Assembly: GCA_947184155.2 (NCBI GenBank)
Contig: CAMXCT020002062.1
Span: forward strand, 53,400 to 117,399
Direction of reading: 5' to 3'
Length of the DNA: 64,000 nt
From: Cladocopium goreaui
Lineage: Eukaryota; Sar; Dinophyceae; Suessiales; Symbiodiniaceae
A model generated the notes under the pieces. That model saw nothing but the letters and a program-made list of their open reading frames with translations, was not told the origin of the DNA and ran no database searches. Made by a program: the position numbers and the translations under genes. The number at the start of each line of letters is the position of its first letter. The first letter of the stretch is position 1. Shown piece by piece: positions 19,916 to 29,803 of the stretch.

Positions 19916-21964
19916 ATGCCCTGGAGATCAAATGTGGGAGAGCGGTATGGAAGTGGTGAAAACACAGTCGAGGCCTCACTGGGAGAGCAGACTTCGCCAG
20001 GTGGGAGCTCGAATGCGGCAGGCTCCAACACTGTTACGCATGGATGGGATGACAGTCTGGCAGAACCAGCACAAGCGGGTTTCTTAGAATCTGGACAGCA
20101 TGAATCCCCTCTTTTTGGAACAGATGATGCTTTGGAGTTTGGATCGGAAGTGCCGTCGGCAACTCACTATGACGGTGAGACTGCAACTGCATTTGAACTG
20201 CCTAGGAAGAGGCCCCTTGACGATACAATTGTACAACAACCTGTGGGTGTCGACAGTCACTTGTTTTTCAACATGGTGAATTTGAAGAAGCCTCAAGAGG
20301 CTTTGAAACAACCTTGGGAGAGAGGTGTCATGGCCCAGATTTGTGGTACTTCACAGCCAAAGCTGCCAATGCCCTGGCTCACGTTGCCAAGTGTGGGCCG
20401 TAGAGACAGTTTGATTGGCTCGACTCCCTTGGAAGAGCCACCTGAGAAGAAAGCTCTACGAACACCATTTCATTTTAGGCGTCTGTTGACAACCCGACTG
20501 GCTCAAACAGATGACCAGCTCAGAGCGAAGGCGTTACGACGCTTACGAGACCTGATTTTGGTTGCGCCTGACCAGTCTAGGCTGGGGAGAGCTTTGCTGG
20601 ACGTATCTGGACAGCTTACTGGAGAGGATCGCATTTCCAGCACTTTTGCAGATGCTTTTCGAAGCCGTGCAACATCAACACTGGTGAAGCGGTCCATGGA
20701 CTATTATAAGCTGGCCGTCTGGATGGACCGGCAACTGGACCTCCGGCCAATGCAGGTGTCTGAGAATGTCATTTATCAGTACCTTTCATTTTTGAGAGAA
20801 TCAGGATCAGCCCCGACCTTAGCAGATGCGACGGTGAAAGCAGTATGGTTCATGCACTCCACAGCAGGTCTCATTGACTTTCATGCTGACATGTTTTCAT
20901 CCAGAATTACAGGAGTCTGCAGAGACATGTTCATGCGGAAAAGGATCTTGAAGCAGGCTCCTGCCTTTCCTGCGCGTGTGGTCCGAGCCCTGGAGGAGTA
21001 TGCACTTCAAACCAGGAGTGCTGTAGATTCCAGATTTGTCAATTTCATCCTCTTTTGCATTTTCTCTAGCTGCCGTGTGGGGGATGCTTCGAAGATTAAA
21101 GAGGTGACTTTTTCTCAATTCCAGGAAGTGTATCTTGTGGAGGCTGCCACAACGGAAGCCAAGAACACTGCAACGATGGAACGTAGGAGAATGTTGTTGC
21201 CCTTCACTGCAGTAGGTTGGGGGGTGTACCCAAACCCATGGAGCATCAAATGGAAGATGCAGCTCGAGTCAGAGAAGTATGCAACAATCATGCCAGCGTT
21301 TTCTGAAGTGTCAGGCCGTTTCCTGGACAGGCGCTTAACAACGGCAGAGGCAAACATGTGGCTCAAAGAGATCCTCATGCGTGTTGGCCTTACGTTGTCG
21401 GAAGCTTGCAAGTATAGCACACACTCATGCAAAGCAACCATTCCAACTTGGGCTGGAAAATTTGGTGGTTTTTCGATTGACGAGAGACGGATGCTGACTC
21501 ATCACATGGATGCGGGGTCTATGATGCCGTTGACTTACTCGAGAGACAACCTCACTGCCTTGCATTCCAGAGTTTTTCGCATGCTCACAGCAATCAGAAA
21601 TTTTGAGTTTGATCCAGATGCCCCGAATGCTGCCAGGATCTTCAAAGACAATGCAGACTTGTTTGAGGTTCCCGAGGAGGTAGTGGAGCCTCCCTGCGAC
21701 TGGGCTGCCTCTGAGTCAGATTTGTCTGGAGATGAGAGTTTGCACGAAGAAGCGCATTTCATGAGAGACCATCAGACACAGGCCAGTGAGGTTTGTGGTG
21801 ATAGACTCCTCCACAAAGAGTCCATGGTCGTTCATGCTCTGAGAGATCAACAGACCTTATGGTGCGGCCGTAAGAAGTCAGCTAACTACCGAGAGTGGCA
21901 GATCGGCGACCCAGACTGGGAGCAGCTGCTGGTTTGCCAACAGTGCGACAAGTCCAAGCCTTAG
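19916..21964 (+). CDS. Element B tyrosine recombinase
   Basis: About 682 residues from the ATG giving MPWRSN, the same start as in element A; the frame is open a little further upstream from a TTG. QPWERGVM near residue 133 matches the conserved N-terminal motif. The core-binding helices span about 240-350, followed by the catalytic domain: SSCRVGDASK (Arg I) near 385, STHSCKAT (HxxK) near 503, LTHHMDAG near 529 and the nucleophilic Tyr in TYSRDNL near 541. The C-terminal domain LWCGRKKSANY ... VCQQCDKSK is in frame here, so this is the intact reference for the broken versions in A and C. Expected role: integrates the closed circular cDNA without duplicating target sequence. Confidence 0.9.
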   Translation: MPWRSNVGERYGSGENTVEASLGEQTSPGGSSNAAGSNTVTHGWDDSLAEPAQAGFLESGQHESPLFGTDDALEFGSEVPSATHYDGETATAFELPRKRPLDDTIVQQPVGVDSHLFFNMVNLKKPQEALKQPWERGVMAQICGTSQPKLPMPWLTLPSVGRRDSLIGSTPLEEPPEKKALRTPFHFRRLLTTRLAQTDDQLRAKALRRLRDLILVAPDQSRLGRALLDVSGQLTGEDRISSTFADAFRSRATSTLVKRSMDYYKLAVWMDRQLDLRPMQVSENVIYQYLSFLRESGSAPTLADATVKAVWFMHSTAGLIDFHADMFSSRITGVCRDMFMRKRILKQAPAFPARVVRALEEYALQTRSAVDSRFVNFILFCIFSSCRVGDASKIKEVTFSQFQEVYLVEAATTEAKNTATMERRRMLLPFTAVGWGVYPNPWSIKWKMQLESEKYATIMPAFSEVSGRFLDRRLTTAEANMWLKEILMRVGLTLSEACKYSTHSCKATIPTWAGKFGGFSIDERRMLTHHMDAGSMMPLTYSRDNLTALHSRVFRMLTAIRNFEFDPDAPNAARIFKDNADLFEVPEEVVEPPCDWAASESDLSGDESLHEEAHFMRDHQTQASEVCGDRLLHKESMVVHALRDQQTLWCGRKKSANYREWQIGDPDWEQLLVCQQCDKSKP

Positions 21965-22544
21965 AGAAAAGAGGAATGCAGCTGGCCAAGTTGGATAAGT
22001 TCGCAAAGTCCAAAGAGGTCAACAAGTTTCTCTTTTACTATAACACCTGTCTTGCGTTTCCATACATGTGGTTTTGATCTTGCCATATGTATTTGATTCA
22101 GATTGACAGCAGACACCCGTCCAATTTGTTTCAATTGCAAATAAGTTTGAGGCGGCCCATGAAAGTCGCAATCCAAACTCTTGCGCATAGCTTGAAACTG
22201 TGATTCAAGTGTGCCTCAAAGAGCATACAACCATGAAAAGTTGAGGTGAGTATCTCACAGTCCAACTTCACATGGAATCAATTGCCCAAACATGCCACGC
22301 AGTTTGAGGCGACTCTTGTCGTAATCCAAACACTTGTGAGCAGTTGCAATTGTCAATCGGTCTTTATGCCAACATCATCAACGTTCAGAGCTTAGGACAG
22401 CGTTTGTGCACTCTCATTTTGTTTTGAGTTTAGGCGCTGAAACAACTTGTGCAGAGCTTGACAATTTTTTTTCACATGAACATACTTTTCATAAGGGTTT
22501 TGCAATTTCACGTCACTTAGTGTGTCCTGACCCTCCTCGCGGCA
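21965..22544 (+). other. Element B recombinase-Gag spacer with imperfect direct repeat
   Basis: No gene recognised. Two related segments, about 155 bases apart (near 22146 and 22301), share AGTTTGAGGCG, a GTCGnAATCCAAAC block and a following CTTG. They may be cis signals for the Gag-Pol transcript, or simply an old duplication. Confidence 0.45.
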
Positions 22545-23723
22545 ATGGTGTCTTTGGAATCCAAAGCTGCCTGGGAGTCACGGGCAAGAGCAATTGGGGT
22601 GCCAGATGGTTTCATTTCAGAACTGCAAGACGGTGGTTTGAACACATTTGGGCAATGGGCTTTCTGCTGTGCGTCTGATCCTAGCAGCGCAGATGACACC
22701 CCAGTCAAAGAAGCAGTCCAGACCCTGATTGGAAGAGATGTGACTCCTCAGGAGATGATTTACTGTCGCAAACTCTTCTTTGAGGGTAAGACCTACGCAG
22801 TATCAGATATGCAAGCTCGAATTGACCGTAGTGCTGATGACAAACCTCGGGTGATGCCTCTTGCTGAAAGAATGGCACGCATTGAAAGACAAAAATCAAC
22901 ACTGATTGGAGTTACCTGGACAGCAGAGTTGGAGCCAGCTCACAAGCTGGTTGACAAGATCTTGACCATGAAGGAAGATGGCACTTTGGTTTTTATTCCA
23001 CCACAGAAGTGCATCAGCCGTATCCAGGAGATCCAACAAGAAAAGCATGAAGTTGCTTTGACATTTGACGCTGTTGGAAATGTCAAGATGGGCAAGCGTG
23101 CTGAGGAGTTGAAGTGTGATACCAGTGGAGAATTGAACCTTAGAAATGCCTGGACACGAAGAAACTTAGCATTCGATCAAGCTGGTTTAGCAAGCTTTGT
23201 GGTACTGGAAAAATGGGCGACGAAACTGATGCTAGCAAAGCTCAAAGAACCACCTTCTGGCTACAGGTATGTTTCAACCCAGCAGATTTGCGAATGTGAC
23301 AAGGAGTTTTGGATGTTGCTCTCCCAGCGGAGTCGGGGGAGCTTACACTCTCTTCATCCAGATGTTTACCCTTTGGACAATTTGATCGAGCAATTAACAA
23401 CGTCCCCAGAAGTGCTGTGCTTCTTGTCTCCACTGCCTGGCCAAAAACGTGAAGCCCAGGAGCCACCGGCAGCACCGGCTCCCAAAAAGACCAAGCCGGC
23501 AGCAGAAGGAAGTGGAGGTTCCCCAAAGGCGCCGGCAACACCTTCCGGTACCAATTGGAGAAAGCTTCCTCAAGGTTGTCAACGTAAAGGACAGAATGGA
23601 TGGCGTTGCCTTAAATATCAGTGGGGCCTTTGCAACAAGCAGAAGGAGAACAAATGCAAGTTCGGCATTCATGAGTGCTTCAAGTGCGGAGCCAAGCGAC
23701 CATACAACCAATGTGAACACTGA
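22545..23723 (+). CDS. Element B Gag-like protein with C-terminal zinc finger
   Basis: 392 residues from ATG (MVSLESKAAWESRARAIG). It shares the family blocks GLNTFGQWAF, RKLFFEGKT, PLAERMARIERQKSTLIG, FIPPQKCISRIQE (near residue 147) and PPSGYRYVSTQQICECDKEFW, though it is the most diverged of the four. A Pro/Ala/Lys-rich linker precedes a CCCH-like finger (CLKYQWGLC ... CKFGIH) followed by CFKCG. The stop is TGA at 23721-23723, followed by CAA; the downstream frame stays open into Pol with only 16 codons before the methyltransferase motif I. Neighbour layout implies Gag and Gag-Pol from one mRNA. Confidence 0.82.
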   Translation: MVSLESKAAWESRARAIGVPDGFISELQDGGLNTFGQWAFCCASDPSSADDTPVKEAVQTLIGRDVTPQEMIYCRKLFFEGKTYAVSDMQARIDRSADDKPRVMPLAERMARIERQKSTLIGVTWTAELEPAHKLVDKILTMKEDGTLVFIPPQKCISRIQEIQQEKHEVALTFDAVGNVKMGKRAEELKCDTSGELNLRNAWTRRNLAFDQAGLASFVVLEKWATKLMLAKLKEPPSGYRYVSTQQICECDKEFWMLLSQRSRGSLHSLHPDVYPLDNLIEQLTTSPEVLCFLSPLPGQKREAQEPPAAPAPKKTKPAAEGSGGSPKAPATPSGTNWRKLPQGCQRKGQNGWRCLKYQWGLCNKQKENKCKFGIHECFKCGAKRPYNQCEH

Positions 23724-23726
23724 CAA
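23721..23726 (+). promoter_or_regulatory. Candidate readthrough stop, element B Gag/Pol
   Basis: TGA CAA, the only stop between the start of Gag at 22545 and the end of Pol at 26897. There is no ATG between it and the first methyltransferase motif, which favours readthrough over independent initiation. Confidence 0.6.
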
Positions 23727-26700
23727 AGGTCCACTGAAGACCAGCCACACGACTCACGTCAAGCGTCTTTCGTGGAATTTTTCTCTGGTTCAGGTAGTTT
23801 ATCTCATACCTTGAGACAAGTGGGCTGCAATGTCTTCCCAGTGGACCACAGTTCAAATAGATTTACACCAAAGGTGCCGACTTTCACCATCGACTTAGGC
23901 AACTCTGATGAAATCAAAGTTGCAGAACAGTTGCTGCGTTTCACGATGCCCAAGGCAGTCCATTTTGGCTTGATGTGCGGCACTTGCTCACGTGCTCGGG
24001 TACGCTCCTTAGCACCATCACTACGTCGACAAGGGGCTCCTGAACCGGCCCCACTTCGAGATGAGCTGCATTTGTTGGGGAAGCCCAATTTGAGGCCCCA
24101 TGATAAAATCAAGGTCGAAAAAGCCAATCAAATTTACTCCAATGCCATTGTTTTGTTGCAAATTTGTTTTGAACTGGACTGCATAGTTTCAATAGAAAAT
24201 CCAGCCCGCAGCTGGCTTTGGCCCCTACTTGCAATGCTGGTCAAGGAGACAGGCCGGGCTGACTTCATCCGGTGGTATTTTTCTTTGGTTAGCACCATGT
24301 TTGATGCGTACATGCATGGCTCGACACGTGATAAAAGCACCACAATCCTTGGCTCCCCTGGCGTTTTCGAATCTTTGGGTATCAGATATGACAAATCTCA
24401 TTCACATCAAGCTTGGTCAGCCACCAAAACAATACACCAGGGATGGGTCTTTGACACTGCGGCAGAAGCTGAATATCCAGCTCTCCTTAGCCGACGCATC
24501 GCAGCATGCATAGTGCGCCAAATACCACAGCAGTGCCTCGACGTCCAGCGCAACAACTTGCGTATGACCAGTTTGCAAGTGCAAGGGCGACAACACAAGT
24601 CGTTGAAACAACTGATTCCAGATTTTGCCTCATTTTTCTGGGCAAAACTTCCATATGCACCAGCGAAAAATGAGAAATGTTTGCCACCCAAAACTGCGGG
24701 GGAAGAAAACGAGGTGGACAGTCAATGCAAGGAAGAACAGAACTCAGATGGGATGATCAAAGTGGGAGTCTTTTTGGAACCGGCCGATCATCTGGAACTG
24801 GCGCTACAACTCAAACACCCTATGGACACCACAGCAAGGTTGCCAGACCTCCTCAGAAAGGCGATCTTTAAAATGCTCACTACAGAGCCCTCGGACCTTG
24901 CCAAAGAAAGACTGGAGATGTTGAAGCTTTACAGGCGGCGTGCAGAGGAGCTGCAGCAAGCCGAGGATGAGCTACACGATTCGCTGCCGGATCATGTTAA
25001 AGAAGTAGTTCAAGGGAAGCGCATTTTGTTGTTAGAAGAAAGGCTGAAGACTACCGAATTCCCTGACTTGCAAGTGGTCGAGGATTTCAAACACGGAGTG
25101 GACCTAGTGGGGGAGGAACCACCATCCCCACTTTTCCTGGAGAAGTTACAACCTGCTTCTATGACTGTGGAGCAATTGGAAATGACTGCGGCAATGAATA
25201 GGGGTTTGGCTATGTCAAGGCCATTAACTGAGCATGAACAGCCACATGCAAATAGATTGGTCGAGCTCTCACAAGAAGAAGTTGAGGAGCGGTTTTTGTC
25301 GGGCCCTTATTTCTCTGAAGACGAGGTCTCTCAGAAGCTTGGAACAATGGCTTGGACCCTCACCAAAAGGTTTTTGTTGCTGCAAGGTGAAGACTTGAAG
25401 GAGAGGGTCATAGACGATTATCGTCGAAGTCTGGTCAATGCAGCATTTGCGTCAAGATCTTACTTGGAGTTGCAGGACGTGGACGTATTGGCGGCTATGA
25501 TTACAATGGTCATGCAACTGGTTGCTGAGGGCCCTTACGTTTCAGTGAAACTCAGCAATGGGACGGTCCTTGAGGGGACGCTTTCTCGATCAGTGAGATC
25601 GGGGGAAAGTTTGGTTGGCCGCTGTTTCGACTTGTCCAAGGCTTACAAACAAATTGCGGTCAGCAAGAGCAGTTTACAACACGCAGTGTTGGGCGCACGC
25701 AATGCGGAGGGTAAGTGGCACCTCTACACCAGCCAATCCCTTCCATTTGGATCCATTGCATCTGTTTACGCTTTTAATAAGTCAGCGAGGGCACTGCAGC
25801 ATTTGCTTCTGGAAGATTTCCACATCACGACCACAAATTATTTTGATGACTTTCCTACAGTAGACCTGGAAGTTTCTGGAGAGATCACCACGGGAATTGT
25901 CTCCCAAGTGTTTCAAATTTTGGGCTGGAAGCATGCGGTGGCCGGAAAGAAAGCCAAGCCTTTCTCCAAGACGTTTGGCGCTTTGGGAGTGGAATACAAC
26001 TTGGAAAAGATACATAAGGGCCACTTTACAGTGGGAAACAAACAAGTGAGACTGGAAAGAATTGGTCGCATGATCAGCCAGGTAGCGACAGAAGGGAAAG
26101 TGCTTCAGTCAACGGCAGCTTCAATACATGGATTGCTAAATTTCGCTTCTGGTTTTACTTTGGGGAAATCACTACAGATGGCGGCTCATGGGTTCTCGCT
26201 CCTTGCCTCGGGGTTCACTCTGCCAGCGGAATCTCTAAAGGACCTCTGCAACCATTCACTGATAATTTTGAAAACTTTGCAGCCGAGAAACATCGAGTTG
26301 CCCATAAATTTTTCACCTGTGATAATTTATACCGACGGCGCGTTCGATGCAGAGAGGGCAACCTGGGGCGCCATCGTGGTGGATACCCTGACTTCGACAA
26401 GGCTCTGCTTCGCAGGGGCCGTGCCAATGTTTCTTTTGGATGCTTGGAAAACCTTGGTGGGGGATCAATTGATATGCCAAATTGAAATGTTTGCAGTGCT
26501 TTGTATCAGATGGAAAATGAGGCATTTACTGAAGGGACGTCGCTTGCTCCTGTTCATCGACAATGAACCCTGCAGGTACGCCCTAATCAAAGGGCGTTCA
26601 GCATCCGACCCTTTGTTTCGGATGTCCCATGCCTGTGCTTGTATGGAGGCAGCCATACCTTGCTTCATCTGGTACGAAAGGATACCATCCTATTCAAACC

Positions 26701-26897
26701 CTGCAGACCTCCCATCGAGACAAAGGGCCCATGAGGCCTGTCACCTTTGGAATCTCCAATTTGCAGGCGACATTGTGTTGCCACCAGAGCTCATGACAGC
26801 GATAGTCGACGGCGTTTCATTTCCAGAAGTCGCTTGGGTGGAATCGGACCTAACATGGATCATTTCACAACAGGGGAAGGCAAAGGATGACAGATAG
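23724..26897 (+). CDS. Element B Pol: methyltransferase-like domain, RT, RNase H
   Basis: Continues the Gag frame; conceptual numbering here starts at 23772. The methyltransferase-like domain has VEFFSGSGSLSHTLRQVG and PVDHS at the very N terminus, FGLMCGTCSRAR near 70 (PPC is replaced by LMC, so activity is doubtful) and SIENPARSWLW near 143. A linker with SLPDHVKEVVQGKRILLLEE follows. RT: GRCFDLSKAYKQIAV near 618, QSLPFG near 657 and catalytic YFDDF near 690. RNase H: IYTDGAF near 853, QIEMFAVL, FIDNEP and the final acidic residue in NPADLPSR. It reverse-transcribes the element RNA. The stop codon TAG lies 16 bases inside repeat B1, as also happens in A and C. Confidence 0.9.
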   Translation, partial: QRSTEDQPHDSRQASFVEFFSGSGSLSHTLRQVGCNVFPVDHSSNRFTPKVPTFTIDLGNSDEIKVAEQLLRFTMPKAVHFGLMCGTCSRARVRSLAPSLRRQGAPEPAPLRDELHLLGKPNLRPHDKIKVEKANQIYSNAIVLLQICFELDCIVSIENPARSWLWPLLAMLVKETGRADFIRWYFSLVSTMFDAYMHGSTRDKSTTILGSPGVFESLGIRYDKSHSHQAWSATKTIHQGWVFDTAAEAEYPALLSRRIAACIVRQIPQQCLDVQRNNLRMTSLQVQGRQHKSLKQLIPDFASFFWAKLPYAPAKNEKCLPPKTAGEENEVDSQCKEEQNSDGMIKVGVFLEPADHLELALQLKHPMDTTARLPDLLRKAIFKMLTTEPSDLAKERLEMLKLYRRRAEELQQAEDELHDSLPDHVKEVVQGKRILLLEERLKTTEFPDLQVVEDFKHGVDLVGEEPPSPLFLEKLQPASMTVEQLEMTAAMNRGLAMSRPLTEHEQPHANRLVELSQEEVEERFLSGPYFSEDEVSQKLGTMAWTLTKRFLLLQGEDLKERVIDDYRRSLVNAAFASRSYLELQDVDVLAAMITMVMQLVAEGPYVSVKLSNGTVLEGTLSRSVRSGESLVGRCFDLSKAYKQIAVSKSSLQHAVLGARNAEGKWHLYTSQSLPFGSIASVYAFNKSARALQHLLLEDFHITTTNYFDDFPTVDLEVSGEITTGIVSQVFQILGWKHAVAGKKAKPFSKTFGALGVEYNLEKIHKGHFTVGNKQVRLERIGRMISQVATEGKVLQSTAASIHGLLNFASGFTLGKSLQMAAHGFSLLASGFTLPAESLKDLCNHSLIILKTLQPRNIELPINFSPVIIYTDGAFDAERATWGAIVVDTLTSTRLCFAGAVPMFLLDAWKTLVGDQLICQIEMFAVLCIRWKMRHLLKGRRLLLFIDNEPCRYALIKGRSASDPLFRMSHACACMEAAIPCFIWYERIPSYSNPADLPSRQRAHEACHLWNLQFAGDIVLPPELMTAIVDGVSFPEVAWVESDLTWIISQQGKAKDDR

Positions 26898-27191
26898 TTA
26901 ACACCGAGGTTTCAAACGAAACAATCCGGTGGATATCAACTTGAAAAGCTGAGGCCTTTGAAAAGGCGATCCAGCAACAGTCAGTCCGATTGCCAGATGA
27001 TTCATCCCCCGACCAGCAGCGAAAAAGAAAGAGACCGTCCGACTCAGTGTGCATCACACTTCACTGCATCAGTGTTTCAAACTATTTAATTTTTAACCTG
27101 TTTAAGTTTTAAGTTTACGCGTGCGTAGTTTAGGACGTTTGGTGTAACCTGGAGGTGTTACCTTCTAAACAACCTTGAGGGCTCAAAAGAC
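26882..27191 (+). repeat. Element B repeat B1
   Basis: 310 bases, apparently identical to B2. It begins within the last codons of Pol. Ends TTGAG-GG-CTCAAAAGAC, with inverted arms close to the junction. Confidence 0.93.
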
Positions 27192-27429
27192 GTAGGTGCA
27201 TCATAGGAACTATGAAAACCTTGTCTTTTTGTGCCCGGCGTAGGAACGTAGCGTACAAGGTTGTTCATTTTATAGGTAAACAAAACTTCCTGGCAACAAC
27301 ACCAAACGTCAAACAAAAAAAAAAATCTTGACACCCCGTGTCACTGAATTATTTATTTTGTACCGGACTTACCACTCAAGGGTAGAGGTGGGAGGGAGCA
27401 CAAAATTGTGCAACCATTTCCTTTTTGCA
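27192..27429 (+). repeat. Element B repeat A2
   Basis: Second copy of A1 (19455-19695), directly abutting B1. The B1/A2 junction represents the joined ends expected in a circular intermediate. A 34-base C-rich spacer (27430-27463) follows. Confidence 0.93.
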
Positions 27430-27463
27430 CCCACCCATTCCTTTCAGTCATCCCCACCCCCAA

Positions 27464-27773
27464 AAAGGATGACAGATAGTTAACACCGAGGTTTCAAACG
27501 AAACAATCCGGTGGATATCAACTTGAAAAGCTGAGGCCTTTGAAAAGGCGATCCAGCAACAGTCAGTCCGATTGCCAGATGATTCATCCCCCGACCAGCA
27601 GCGAAAAAGAAAGAGACCGTCCGACTCAGTGTGCATCACACTTCACTGCATCAGTGTTTCAAACTATTTAATTTTTAACCTGTTTAAGTTTTAAGTTTAC
27701 GCGTGCGTAGTTTAGGACGTTTGGTGTAACCTGGAGGTGTTACCTTCTAAACAACCTTGAGGGCTCAAAAGAC
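27464..27773 (+). repeat. Element B repeat B2
   Basis: 310 bases, second copy of B1. Its TTGAG-GG-CTCAA inverted repeat lies at 27757-27768, five bases from the right end of the element. Confidence 0.93.
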
Positions 27774-28993
27774 AAAGCGCGTATAAGCAACTCGCTATCT
27801 CACCAAATTCGTTGTCATTTGCGTTTGTAGCAGTCTACAACCCTGACAAAGCCAGAGCAGAGGTGTATCAATTGCTTGCAGCACCTTTCGGTGCAACCAG
27901 AAGTGTGTATTCATTTTTGAGGCTGTCGAATGCAGTTTGGTACATTGGCGTCAAAGCCCTCAACCTCATATGGAGATGCTTCTTCGATGACTATGTGGTC
28001 TTCAGCCGTGATGAGCATGTAAACAATGCGGAGCAGTCCGTATCTCTTTTGTTTAAACTGCTTGGGTGGAAATTTGCTGAAGAAGGGGACAAGGCGGATA
28101 CCTTTTGTAGAGAATTTGGTGCGCTTGGCATTCGCATCATTCTGGATGAAGCGGACAAAGGACTGGTCAAATTTACAAACGCTGAGAAAAGATCCACAGA
28201 GTTGATCAGCACAATAAACACCTTTTTGTGCAAAGGCAACATGACGGTTTTGGAGGCGCAAAAGCTCAGGGGACGCATGCAATTCATGGATGGTCAGTTG
28301 TTCGGACGTTTGGGAAAGTTGTGTATGAGAGAGGTCACCAATCATGCGTGTGACCCGAAAACTTCGAAATTGAGTGCGAGGACATACGATGCATTGCAAC
28401 GGTTCATCATCTTCTTGGAGCATGCAGAGCCACGACGCATACATCTGAGCACTGACGATGTTTGGCATATCTATACTGATGCATGTTATGAACCAACTTC
28501 GTGCGACTGGAAATGCGGTCTGGGAGGTGTCCTAGTAGGACCCAATGGAAAACAAGTCGCTTACTTTTCGGTACCTTTGAGCGATGAACAGATGGGGCTT
28601 TTGGGATCTGAATCGAAGAAGACAATAATCTTCGAAGCGGAGCTTTTGGCATTGGTACTCGCTTTTTCAGTTTGGCGTGAGTACATTGCAGCCTTCTCTC
28701 TGATTTGTTTTGTAGATAATAACTCGGCGAGAGATGTCGCCATTTCTGGAAATGGTAGGAACATCACTGCAAATTGTTTGATCGAATTTTTGCTGAAATT
28801 GGAAATGTCATGTTGCACAACACCCTGGTATGCAAGGATTCCCACACCTTCAAACATTGCAGACGAACCCTCTAGAGGGGAAATACAGAATTTCATAAAA
28901 TTCAACGTGCCTGGTACGTCTGTCCAAGACGGTTTGCACGAAATCATGTTAGCTCTGGCAGAGAACACGGTTATGAGGGGATCCTTACACTGA
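27774..28993 (+). pseudogene. Element A Pol, second part: RT and RNase H
   Basis: Resumes the RT of 17189-19454 after element B. In frame from 27776 it reads SAYKQLAISPNS, then APFGATRSVYSF, the catalytic FFDDYVVF near 27985 and the thumb (GWKFAEEGDKA, FGALGI). RNase H follows: IYTDACYE near 28470, IFEAELLAL, FVDNNSARD and NIADEPSR, giving all four expected acidic residues. The stop lies 17 bases inside repeat B1. The sequence itself is intact; it is inactive only because element B separates it from its first half. Without B the whole Pol would be one open frame. Confidence 0.88.
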
Positions 28994-29332
28994 ATTGCAC
29001 ATACAAATTGGGAGCACCACTTGAGAGTTTTTCTTGCCAGCGATTTATTTGATTGCTGGATCTGGTGGCAACAACCTTGGAGCGACAGGTCGACGTTTCA
29101 TACTTGCACAGCCCGTTGTCACTGGTGTAAGAAAAAGGAGCGAGTGAGTTCAGAAGCTTCATTCAATTTTTTCACCGTGCAAGTCATTTGAGTTGCAAGA
29201 AATTTCATTTGAAGCATCAAATGATGCCAAGGGTTCTTTGTGTTTTCTTTAAGGGTTCGTGGTGACCATCAGCCTTAACTTCATGGGGTTCGTTCGCGTA
29301 GGGTAACTAGCAGCCACCAATACCAGAAATAA
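28977..29332 (+). repeat. Element A repeat B1
   Basis: 356 bases, matching B2 at 29804-30159 with about one mismatch; abuts A2. Confidence 0.92.
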
Positions 29333-29647
29333 GTTTGCGGTCAACTTGTTGATAGCTCCTTATTTCTGGTGTTGGTGAGAGAACTTGTTCTCGTGCTGCT
29401 GGTTGCCCTTCCTTGTTGCTGTCTCCTCCTGCTGGCTGGTGGATCACTCGAAGTAACAAGTCAATCTTGGAACCTGAACACTCAGTTGCAAATGTTTTTA
29501 ACAGTGTACAGTTCAACAGTCATTTGCAGTTGTGCTTTACAATGCGGTTCAACTTGGTGAAGATCATGTTGGAACATTCAATGCTTGGCAACATTGGCTC
29601 CTAGGGACGGGTGGCGGGTAGCCTCTTACTTTTTTGGTAGAGGTTGC
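29333..29647 (+). repeat. Element A repeat A2
   Basis: Copy of A1 (12421-12735). Followed by a 156-base spacer whose last 63 bases (29741-29803) are a diverged partial copy of the beginning of the B repeat. Confidence 0.92.
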
Positions 29648-29803
29648 CCCACCCAACCCTCCCTTTGATGCTCCACTCCTGCTGACGACTGAGTGGACTC
29701 TTTCAATTATCCAACTTTGCTACAGTCCTTCCACTGCATTGCAGATACAAATTGGACGCACCACTTGAGCTTTTCTCTTGCCAGCGATTTATTTGATTGC
29801 TGG

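Larger units (their letters stand above)
19455..27773 (+). mobile_element. Element B: complete YR retrotransposon with split direct repeats (innermost)
   Basis: A1 (19455-19695), recombinase, Gag-like, Pol, B1 (26882-27191), A2 (27192-27429), B2 (27464-27773); 8,319 bases, no interruption. Both 310-base B copies look identical; A1 and A2 differ by one substitution and a small gap in an A-run. All three ORFs are intact, so this is the best candidate for an autonomous, recently active member. Circle-type junction B1/A2 reads caaaagac-gtaggtgc; left junction ctaa-gtaggtgc; right junction agac-aaagcg. Deleting it restores the RT reading frame of element A. Confidence 0.93.
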
